Shown one piece after another: positions 1 to 5,903 of a stretch of DNA of 9,711 bases. Position 1 is the stretch's first letter; every line of letters begins with the position of its first letter. The translations under genes and the position numbers were made by a program. This stretch comes from JAHHLP01 sp041609895 (lineage in GTDB: Bacteria; Bacteroidota; Rhodothermia; Rhodothermales; JABDKH01). The DNA lies in assembly GCA_041609895.1 (NCBI GenBank), contig JBFIPX010000119.1:1-9711 (forward strand). Direction: 5' to 3'. The notes beneath the pieces were generated by a model. It was not told where the DNA came from. It saw only the letters and a program-made list of their open reading frames with translations, and ran no database searches.

Positions 1-731
1 ACATGGCTGACCGAGTGCACCCCGGGCGGCGTCGCTCCGTGATTACCGTGACAGTCATTACATGCCGGTGCGCCAAGATCATGTTCGACAAGCAGAGCCT
101 GGCCGTGCACACTCTCTGCGTAGTCTGAGTAGTAGTTCCGCCGCAGCCCGGTGCCCGCCATCGTCTGCGGATCACCGTGGCAGCTATTGCACATTGCCGG
201 TACGTTGAGTGGGTACACCGAAGAGCGCGAATCCGAAGCGGGGAGTATCGAGTGGGCGGTGTGACAGCTGGCACATTCCGCGACGTTTTCGGCGCCCTCC
301 TTTAATCTTTGACCATGGTGGCTCTGGAGGTACTGCGACAGCTGGTCCGTGCGAATCCTCGGCTGGTACTGCCGCATGAAGTTGATGTCGCTGTGGCACT
401 TCCCGCAGAACTCCGGGATCTCTTCGAGATCCGGTACGCCCACAAAGCCCGCCTCCTTGGACATCGCGTAGTCTTCGTCGTCACTCGTGGGATCTCCGCC
501 GTGACAACCCGCGCACGAGAGGCCCCTCTGCAAATGAATGTCCTCCAGATTGAAGTCCTCGGGAAGGCTCTCAATATCGAAATGACATACCACGCACTGG
601 TCGTCTGCAAGCTGTTCAGGAACCTCCTGTGCCCGCAAGACCTGTGGCACTAGTGCCACCGCGAGTAGCAGTACGCCGAGCCGCCGGAAGACGGGTGGGA
701 TGGACAGCAATGAAGCCAAACTAAAGGACAT
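1..731 (-). CDS. Secreted multihaem cytochrome c, at least six haems (3' end outside window)
   Basis: The minus-strand frame is open from an ATG at 731-729 to the window edge, giving 243 residues. Residues 1-34 look like a Sec signal peptide: a basic RR pair, a Leu/Val-rich core, then LRA|QE as the likely cleavage site. Six CXXCH haem-binding motifs follow at residues 46-50, 73-77, 109-113, 153-157, 181-185 and 224-228, so this is a periplasmic or cell-surface electron carrier. Two stretches look like an internal repeat, each a Y-x2-S-x-HG-Q motif followed by CXXCH about 20 residues later (residues ~132-161 and ~202-232). The style resembles the cytochrome c3 / doubled-CXXCH group. The ATG lies inside the end of the cytochrome b gene (11-nt overlap), which implies translational coupling and a role as electron partner of the bc-type complex. 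More haems or a C-terminal membrane domain may lie beyond the edge. The specific partner and function are not known. Confidence 0.9.
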   Translation of the reverse strand, partial: MSFSLASLLSIPPVFRRLGVLLLAVALVPQVLRAQEVPEQLADDQCVVCHFDIESLPEDFNLEDIHLQRGLSCAGCHGGDPTSDDEDYAMSKEAGFVGVPDLEEIPEFCGKCHSDINFMRQYQPRIRTDQLSQYLQSHHGQRLKEGAENVAECASCHTAHSILPASDSRSSVYPLNVPAMCNSCHGDPQTMAGTGLRRNYYSDYAESVHGQALLVEHDLGAPACNDCHGNHGATPPGVHSVSH

Positions 732-1800
732 AGCCTATAACCGTCAGAATGACCATGTACAGCAGGACGAAGATGCCGATGATACGCATCGGCCTGAACT
801 TTCGATTCGGCTTCGCCTTGATTTCCCAGAATGGAACCAGAAGCCAGGCCAGCGCAGCCACACCAAACAGCACGACTCCCACCACCTCTCCTTCCACGAA
901 CAGTATGTGGGCGGGAAGCAGCTTGAGGGTTTCAAACATGAACATGAAGTACCATTCGGGCCGGATTCCCTCAGGTGCCGATGCGAACGGGTCTGCCTTC
1001 TCGCCAAGTTCCCACGGTGCGAACACTGCCAGATACAGAAGCACGTTCAGGACTACGAGCCAGAGCAGGGCATCCCGAAGAACAAAATTCGGGAAGAACG
1101 GGATGGTCTTCTTCGCTGCGTCTGGCTGCCGCCTGAAGTGACTCGGCTCGTGCATGCCCTGCCGCTGCACAAACAAGAGGTGTACGGCGAGGACGATCAC
1201 GAAGATGGCCGGAATTAGCGCCACATGGAATGCATAGAATCTGGTCAGTGTGGCACCCGTCACATCGTCACCACCCCTGAGAAGAGTCCTCAACGCGTCG
1301 CCGACCACTGGGACCGCACCGGCGATGTCTGTGCCGACCTTCGTCGCGAAGTACGCCAGCTCGTTCCACGGGAGCAGATAACCGCTGAACCCGAAGAACA
1401 TCGCAAGTCCGAGAAGAATCACTCCGGTGATCCAGGTCATTTCCCGCGGCTTTGAGTACGCGCGAATGAAGTACGTGCTGAACATGTGCACGAAAATGAT
1501 GAGCACGAAAATGTTCGCGCCCCAGCTATGGATCGAACGGAACAGCCAACCGTAGTGGACCTTGTTCATTATGAAGCGGACGCTTTCGTATCCGCTGTCG
1601 GCACCCGGTTGATAGTAGAAGAGGAGCAGGATTCCCGTGAACAGCTGGACGATAAAGAGGAAGAGGGCCACGCCCCCCATATAGTACCAGATGGTGTAGC
1701 GGTGCACCGGGACTCGCTTCTTTCGTCCGAACTCGATGAGCGGCTCGAGGTTGAGGCGCTCATCAAACCAGCTGTAGACTCTCCGACCGATGTTGCTCAA
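721..1800 (-). CDS. Cytochrome b of a bc/b6f-type complex (b6 and subunit IV in one chain)
   Basis: This is the membrane quinol-oxidising subunit of a Rieske/cytochrome b complex. Numbered from the TTG at 1800-1798 it has 359 residues. The b-haem ligands are H91 and H105 (13 residues between) and H192 and H207 (14 between). The 14-residue spacing and overall similarity, for example the LPW and LTRFY-x2-H regions, mark it as b6-like rather than mitochondrial type. The Qo-site PEWY motif is at 281-284, and the chain continues through further helices, so the subunit IV part is fused. The position matching Cys35 of plant b6, which binds haem ci, is Tyr here, so that extra haem is not expected. 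A longer ORF starts at a TTG at 1848, inside the Rieske gene. I prefer 1800 because AGAGGA lies 6 nt upstream and the spacing to the Rieske stop is 10 nt. Its end overlaps the multihaem cytochrome start. Confidence 0.95.
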   Translation of the reverse strand: MSNIGRRVYSWFDERLNLEPLIEFGRKKRVPVHRYTIWYYMGGVALFLFIVQLFTGILLLFYYQPGADSGYESVRFIMNKVHYGWLFRSIHSWGANIFVLIIFVHMFSTYFIRAYSKPREMTWITGVILLGLAMFFGFSGYLLPWNELAYFATKVGTDIAGAVPVVGDALRTLLRGGDDVTGATLTRFYAFHVALIPAIFVIVLAVHLLFVQRQGMHEPSHFRRQPDAAKKTIPFFPNFVLRDALLWLVVLNVLLYLAVFAPWELGEKADPFASAPEGIRPEWYFMFMFETLKLLPAHILFVEGEVVGVVLFGVAALAWLLVPFWEIKAKPNRKFRPMRIIGIFVLLYMVILTVIGYVL

Positions 1801-1806
1801 GGTTGG

Positions 1807-1812
1807 TCCTCT
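1807..1812 (-). promoter_or_regulatory. Ribosome binding site deciding the cytochrome b start
   Basis: AGAGGA on the minus strand sits 6 nt before the TTG at 1800-1798 and overlaps the Rieske stop codon (1813-1811). This favours the short form of cytochrome b over the upstream TTG at 1848. Confidence 0.6.
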
Positions 1813-2245
1813 ATGCCGTTTGCCTAGAAACGAGGATCTCGCCTTCAACGATGCTCACGTTGAACGTTTCCAGCGGCGCCGGTGGAGGACCGGAGACGTT
1901 GCGCCCTCGAAGGTCAAAGACGCCGTTGTGGCACGCACACCAGATATCTCTCTGCTCTCCTCGATACTGCACGATGCAGTCGAGGTGGGTGCAGGTCGCG
2001 GCAAAAGCCCGAAAATCGTCTTCGCCGGACCGGATAAGAATCACCGGCTTCCGGCCGAATTTCAGGATCTGGCTGGAGTTCATTGGGAACTCCTCGACTG
2101 GACCCCAACGGACCGAGTTCAGGTTCGCCTCGGGAATATCCGGCGGCGTCAAAAACCTGAACATCGGATACAATACGCTTCCCAGCCAGCCGAGTATGCC
2201 GCCGGCGATAGCACCGTTGATAAACTTTCTCCGGGTCTGATTCAT
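1811..2245 (-). CDS. Rieske [2Fe-2S] iron-sulfur protein of the bc-type complex
   Basis: This subunit takes one electron from quinol at the Qo site of cytochrome b and passes it to a c-type cytochrome. From the ATG at 2245 it has 144 residues. A TRRKFI twin-arginine motif followed by a hydrophobic helix suggests Tat export with an uncleaved anchor, as in other Rieske proteins. The cluster boxes are CTHLDC (C85, H87, C90) and CACHNG (C103, C105, H106), giving two Cys and two His ligands plus the usual disulfide pair C90/C105. The SGPPP segment matches the Pro loop. The reading frame extends to an ATG at 2320 (169 residues); neither start has a clear Shine-Dalgarno sequence. I prefer 2245 because it places the Tat motif at the N-terminus. 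It lies between the tetrahaem cytochrome and cytochrome b, an order unlike the common Rieske-b-c1. Confidence 0.95.
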   Translation of the reverse strand: MNQTRRKFINGAIAGGILGWLGSVLYPMFRFLTPPDIPEANLNSVRWGPVEEFPMNSSQILKFGRKPVILIRSGEDDFRAFAATCTHLDCIVQYRGEQRDIWCACHNGVFDLRGRNVSGPPPAPLETFNVSIVEGEILVSRQTA

Positions 2246-2276
2246 TCGCGAGGCAGTGGGACTTTGAAACGAAGAA

Positions 2277-2304
2277 CTCGGCGGAAGCTTACCACCTCCC
2301 CGAG
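2277..2304 (-). other. Possible stem-loop in the tetrahaem-Rieske intercistronic gap
   Basis: In the 99-nt gap between the tetrahaem stop and the preferred Rieske start, CTCGG and CCGAG can pair, extended by GGAG against TTCC with one bulged G, around a loop of about 9 nt. There is no following T-run, so it is not an intrinsic terminator. It could act in mRNA processing or stability, or be chance. If the Rieske protein starts at 2320, this lies inside coding sequence. Confidence 0.3.
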
Positions 2305-2344
2305 AATTTCTCAACCGCATGCATGCCAGAGTTATCGGCCACGG

Positions 2345-3829
2345 TCACTGACGTGGGCGGCGCCGGTGGGATGGGACTCCTTTCTGGGCCTGGGTTGCGA
2401 GCTGCAAGTAGGCGTAAACGTTCCGCATCTCGACCTTAGATAGTGTCGGCCACTCTTCGTTCCGGATAAGCAGCTTTTCTTCCATCGCGGGAGCGTGGTT
2501 CCACATGAGCTGGATCATGCCGATGGCATTCCGGATTCGTCCGACGTCGTCAAATCGGGGCGCTATGCCCGTGCCATCAACCTGGTGGCAGGACAGGCAG
2601 CCTTTCCGATCAAGAACCTGTCGGCCGGCATCGGCGTCGCCTTCCTCGTCCTCGAATCCAAGGAAGTATATATAGGCAATCAGATCCGCCATTTCGGTGC
2701 CGCCAAAGACCGGCCACTGCATATTCTCGGCCGCGATGAACTCTGCCATTTCCGGCCCGTGATTCCACATCAGCGCTGCAATCTCCGACACGCTTCGGCG
2801 GGCGGCGCTCTGGGACAGGTCCGGGCCCGCGGATCTCTTTCCGTTCCGTCCTGTGTGACACCCTGAGCAACCCTTGTCGTGGAAGATGTCTTGCCCGCGA
2901 TTCGGATTGCCCGCAGACATCCTGTGTATCGCGCCCTCGTGGAAACCGGCCGTAATGAAGGCCGACATGTCTACTATATCTCGACCCGTCAGGGTCGGGT
3001 AGGCGATGCCCGCGTCCGAAGTGGATTCGACCATGTCCGGAACATGATTCCACATGGTCTGGGACATGAAGATCGGCGAAGCGTACTCGTGTAGCGCCGC
3101 GAGGTCAGGACCGATCCCGGAGGGTCCCGACAGGCTGTGGCACGTGGTGCACCCTTTTGACTGCAGAAGTCGACGTCCCCGGGCAGCGCTACCGGGCTCA
3201 CCCAGATACCTTAGCGAATAGAGGAACGCGAACAGGTCGAGCGTCTCTTTGTACGTCAGTGTGGGCGGCTCACGTCTTTCCCTGCGCAGCCTCCTGTACA
3301 TCTGCGGAATATGGTTCCACACGTCGGACGCCAATTCCATGAAACTGCCGTAGTAGTGGTCGCTACTGAGATCGGGACCCACAACACCGCCGTATCCACC
3401 GAGTCCATGACACACGATGCAGCCCTTTTCCTCGAAGACGATCCGTCCGGCCAGAATGTCCGATGGGAGCTCGACTTGCTGCGCCACCGCAGACGAACCA
3501 ACTGTCGCTCCTGCCAACAGGAAGACGAGCAGGGCCGCAGTCGAACCCGCGCGCCGCTCTGATTCCAGACGTCTTTCTTCCTTCTGCAGTCCGACGAAGA
3601 CGTATGTCAATACACCCGCCAGCGTGAAAAAGACCGGAATCGCAACGAGACTGATCGCTGCAGTTGCGCCCACGGCATCGTCAAGTTCAACGGAAAGGCG
3701 CATAAGATTGATGATCCAGAATGCTATTCCGATCACGAAAAGCCAGATCAACAAAAAGCTCGCGAGCTGTATGGCCAGGATGAGCTTGCGCTGAAGGCCG
3801 CCGTCCATGCTCGTATCGATGTCCGACAT
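2345..3829 (-). CDS. Membrane-anchored tetrahaem cytochrome c, probable cytochrome c1 substitute
   Basis: This 494-residue protein probably accepts electrons from the Rieske protein or links the NrfD module to the bc module. Two membrane helices (about residues 20-42 and 54-80) are followed by a charged, Arg/Lys/Glu-rich stretch (82-93). A third hydrophobic segment (97-116) ends in AVA|QQ, which looks like an internal signal peptide. Four cytochrome c domains of about 90 residues follow, with CXXCH at 137-141, 227-231, 321-325 and 411-415. Each domain carries WNHxPxM 38-40 residues after its first Cys (171, 260, 355, 443). The place where class I domains usually have the Met-Pro ligand motif reads PPTL, YPTL, WPVF and WPTL, so the distal ligand may come from WNHxPxM. 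The ATG at 3829 follows the NrfD gene by 4 nt. It is not a classical c1 by sequence; the role is inferred from position. Confidence 0.9.
   Translation of the reverse strand: MSDIDTSMDGGLQRKLILAIQLASFLLIWLFVIGIAFWIINLMRLSVELDDAVGATAAISLVAIPVFFTLAGVLTYVFVGLQKEERRLESERRAGSTAALLVFLLAGATVGSSAVAQQVELPSDILAGRIVFEEKGCIVCHGLGGYGGVVGPDLSSDHYYGSFMELASDVWNHIPQMYRRLRRERREPPTLTYKETLDLFAFLYSLRYLGEPGSAARGRRLLQSKGCTTCHSLSGPSGIGPDLAALHEYASPIFMSQTMWNHVPDMVESTSDAGIAYPTLTGRDIVDMSAFITAGFHEGAIHRMSAGNPNRGQDIFHDKGCSGCHTGRNGKRSAGPDLSQSAARRSVSEIAALMWNHGPEMAEFIAAENMQWPVFGGTEMADLIAYIYFLGFEDEEGDADAGRQVLDRKGCLSCHQVDGTGIAPRFDDVGRIRNAIGMIQLMWNHAPAMEEKLLIRNEEWPTLSKVEMRNVYAYLQLATQAQKGVPSHRRRPRQ
2396..3457 (-). repeat. Four tandem copies of a ~90-residue haem domain
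   Basis: The C-terminal three quarters of the tetrahaem protein consists of four diverged copies, at about residues 125-209, 213-296, 308-391 and 399-478. Each has G-x-K/R-GC-x2-CH near its start, WNHxPxM in the middle and a xPTL/F-x6-8-aromatic helix at its end. Haem motifs are spaced 90, 94 and 90 residues apart, which points to internal gene duplication. Confidence 0.8.
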
Positions 3830-3833
3830 GTTC

Positions 3834-5201
3834 TTAGCCCTCGGTCTTTCTTGAGGGATGTTCCTCTGGCTCCTGGTCCGCGGGCAGATAGCTCTCGACT
3901 CGCTTCGTGACCTCCTCGACGCTTTCTTCCCTTCCCTCTTCCATCTCCCAGATCGAAATCAAAGGGAAGAATTTTGCGAAGACCACGAATCCGAACACAA
4001 AGACACTCAGCGCTCCTATGAAAAGAGCCCATTCCGTCAGAGTGGGGATGTAGACGCCCACCGGAATCTCGAACCGCGGGTTTGCGAGAGACGGAGCAAC
4101 GATGATCAACCGCTCGAGCCACATTCCGATTACGACGGCTATGGACGCGATCAGAATACCCGGTATCGTCTTGAGTTTCTTGAATGACAGAATCACGACC
4201 GGGATCAAGAAGTTGCAGAGCACCATTCCCCAAAAAGGTACCGCGTACGGACCCGTAAGCTTGTAGAGGATAATCTCCATCTCATGCGGCTCCGATCCGA
4301 ACACGCCGGTCAGGTACTCGGAGAACGTGAAGTAGAACCAGAGGAGCGACATGATTAGCAGGAGTGTGCCCAGGTATTGGAAGTGTACCTCTCTTAAGTA
4401 CGCCTCCAGGTGATACACCTTGCGGAAGGCGATCATCACGATGAGCAGGGCAGCAATGCCGGAGAAAATGGCACCGACCACGAAGTAAGGTCCGAAGATC
4501 GTGCTGTGCCATCCGGGCTGCAGGGTCATCGAAAAGATGTAGGAGATCACCGTGTGCACAGACACCGCAATCGGGATGACCATCACCATCAGGATGTTGA
4601 TGGCCCGGTTCAAAACCTGCTTTTGCCTCTCAGTGCCGTGCCACCCCCACGCGAGAAACGTGTAGAACCACTTCAGCTTTCCGCCGCGGTCCCTGAGTTT
4701 CGCGACGTCCGGAATCATCGGTAGGTACAGGTACACCGTACTCGCCGTGAAATATGCCGTGATGCTCGTGACGTCCCAGAGCAAGGGCGACTGCAGGCGA
4801 CCGGCCGTGATCAGGTTGAGCATGCGGTCGGGCCGGCCGAGGTCAAGGATCGGGTGAAGACCTCCTATCGCCAGGACGATGGCGGTGATCACCTCCGCCA
4901 TTCGAGTTATGGGCCGCCGCCACTCGGCCTTTGACAGCCGGAGGATTGCCGAGATAAGGGTGCCAGCGTGACTTATTCCGATGAAGAAGACAAAATTGAC
5001 TATGTAGAAGCCCCACGTGACGGGTTGATTCATTCCCGTTACCCCGAGCCCGGTGCGCAGCTGGCCGGCATACATGAAGAGTGCCCATGCCATCAGCGCA
5101 ATTAGCACCGCGATTGTCCAGTAAAAGCCCCGCCCCGTTTCATAGATGGGCCGATACAGAACCTCGTCCCTCTCGGTGGCCGGATTGCTGGCTTCGCTCA
5201 T
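3834..5201 (-). CDS. NrfD/PsrC-family membrane quinone-interacting subunit (ActC/QrcD-like)
   Basis: This is the integral membrane subunit that exchanges electrons between the quinone pool and the iron-sulfur subunit. It has 455 residues and roughly nine or ten hydrophobic helices between residues 26 and 415, then a charged cytoplasmic tail rich in Glu and Lys. The SHAGTL segment at 77-82 and the HPILDLGRPDRM region at 116-127 match motifs seen in NrfD-superfamily proteins and are especially like ActC of alternative complex III. GWHSTIFGPYF (230-240) is a further conserved-looking loop. The ATG at 5201 follows the iron-sulfur gene by 3 nt, with AAGGA just upstream. Unlike PsrC or DmsC systems that serve a soluble substrate, the neighbours here are multihaem cytochromes. 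That favours quinone:cytochrome c exchange. The family is firm; the choice between ActC-like and QrcD-like is inference. Confidence 0.93.
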   Translation of the reverse strand: MSEASNPATERDEVLYRPIYETGRGFYWTIAVLIALMAWALFMYAGQLRTGLGVTGMNQPVTWGFYIVNFVFFIGISHAGTLISAILRLSKAEWRRPITRMAEVITAIVLAIGGLHPILDLGRPDRMLNLITAGRLQSPLLWDVTSITAYFTASTVYLYLPMIPDVAKLRDRGGKLKWFYTFLAWGWHGTERQKQVLNRAINILMVMVIPIAVSVHTVISYIFSMTLQPGWHSTIFGPYFVVGAIFSGIAALLIVMIAFRKVYHLEAYLREVHFQYLGTLLLIMSLLWFYFTFSEYLTGVFGSEPHEMEIILYKLTGPYAVPFWGMVLCNFLIPVVILSFKKLKTIPGILIASIAVVIGMWLERLIIVAPSLANPRFEIPVGVYIPTLTEWALFIGALSVFVFGFVVFAKFFPLISIWEMEEGREESVEEVTKRVESYLPADQEPEEHPSRKTEG

Positions 5202-5204
5202 TCC

Positions 5205-5888
5205 TTATCCTCGTCTCGACAGGTAGTACACCTTGGGCTCGGTGCCGAGATCGTCCATAATCCGTCTTGCTCTGGAGCTTTCGGCCAATTCCCTGACGTG
5301 GCTCTCGCGGTCTTCCAGGTCTCCGAAGTGAATGGCGTCGGCTGGGCAGCTCTCGGCACAGGCCGGCATATACTCCCCGTCTCTGATCTCTCTCTGTTCA
5401 AGATCCGCGACCTCTTTGACCGTCAGAAGCCGGTGGCTGCAGAATGAGCACTTCTCCACAACACCATTCATTCGCGGCGATACGTCCGGATTCTGGCAGG
5501 TCTCGTAGCCGGCTGGCCATTCAGGCTCAGTCCAGTTGTAAACCTTGACCGTATAAGGGCACGCCACCATGCAATAGCGGCAACCGATGCAACGATGGTA
5601 GATCTGACCCACCAGGCCCTCCTCGTTGAGGTAGGTAGCGTGGACCGGACAGACGCGAGTGCATGGCGGGTTGTCACAGTGGTAACACAATCGTGGGATG
5701 CGTTCGGCGTGGACGTCCGGATACTCGCCCTCATATGTTGTGACAAGGTCCATCCAGAACATGACACGGCCCTCGTTGGCCTCATCAGGATCAACGATGG
5801 CGATGTTGTTCTCCAGTTTGCACGCCGCCATGCACGCCCCGCACCCGGTGCACTTATCCAGGTCTATGACCATCCCCCACTTTGCCAT
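5205..5888 (-). CDS. Ferredoxin-like subunit with four [4Fe-4S] clusters (QrcC/PsrB/ActB2-like)
   Basis: This electron-transfer subunit lies between the molybdopterin-family subunit and the membrane subunit. It has 227 residues and sixteen Cys in the DmsB/PsrB/HybA layout. Cys13, 16, 19 and 23 form the first box, Cys68, 71, 76 and 80 the second, Cys100, 103, 106 and 110 the third, and Cys147, 150, 177 and 181 the last. That predicts four [4Fe-4S] clusters. No signal peptide is visible, so it would be exported folded, bound to the Tat-signal-bearing partner encoded immediately upstream, as is known for this family. In alternative complex III this part is fused to the molybdopterin-like part as ActB; here it is separate, as in Qrc. 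It starts 15 nt after the upstream stop and ends 3 nt before the NrfD gene. No residue of the expected pattern is missing. Confidence 0.95.
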   Translation of the reverse strand: MAKWGMVIDLDKCTGCGACMAACKLENNIAIVDPDEANEGRVMFWMDLVTTYEGEYPDVHAERIPRLCYHCDNPPCTRVCPVHATYLNEEGLVGQIYHRCIGCRYCMVACPYTVKVYNWTEPEWPAGYETCQNPDVSPRMNGVVEKCSFCSHRLLTVKEVADLEQREIRDGEYMPACAESCPADAIHFGDLEDRESHVRELAESSRARRIMDDLGTEPKVYYLSRRG

Positions 5889-5903
5889 GGCTCAGGGCTC
5901 GCT

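Noticed and set aside
302..610. Minus-strand 102-codon frame
   Set aside because: It is a different frame of the multihaem cytochrome, whose true frame carries six CXXCH motifs and a signal peptide; this one is Ser/Arg-rich without motifs.
1790..2443. Plus-strand 217-codon frame over the Rieske region
   Set aside because: It is antisense to the Rieske gene and parts of its neighbours, and has no motif of its own.
3748..4233. Minus-strand 161-codon frame across the NrfD-tetrahaem junction
   Set aside because: It is out of frame with both well-supported genes and has a basic, low-complexity composition typical of shifted frames.
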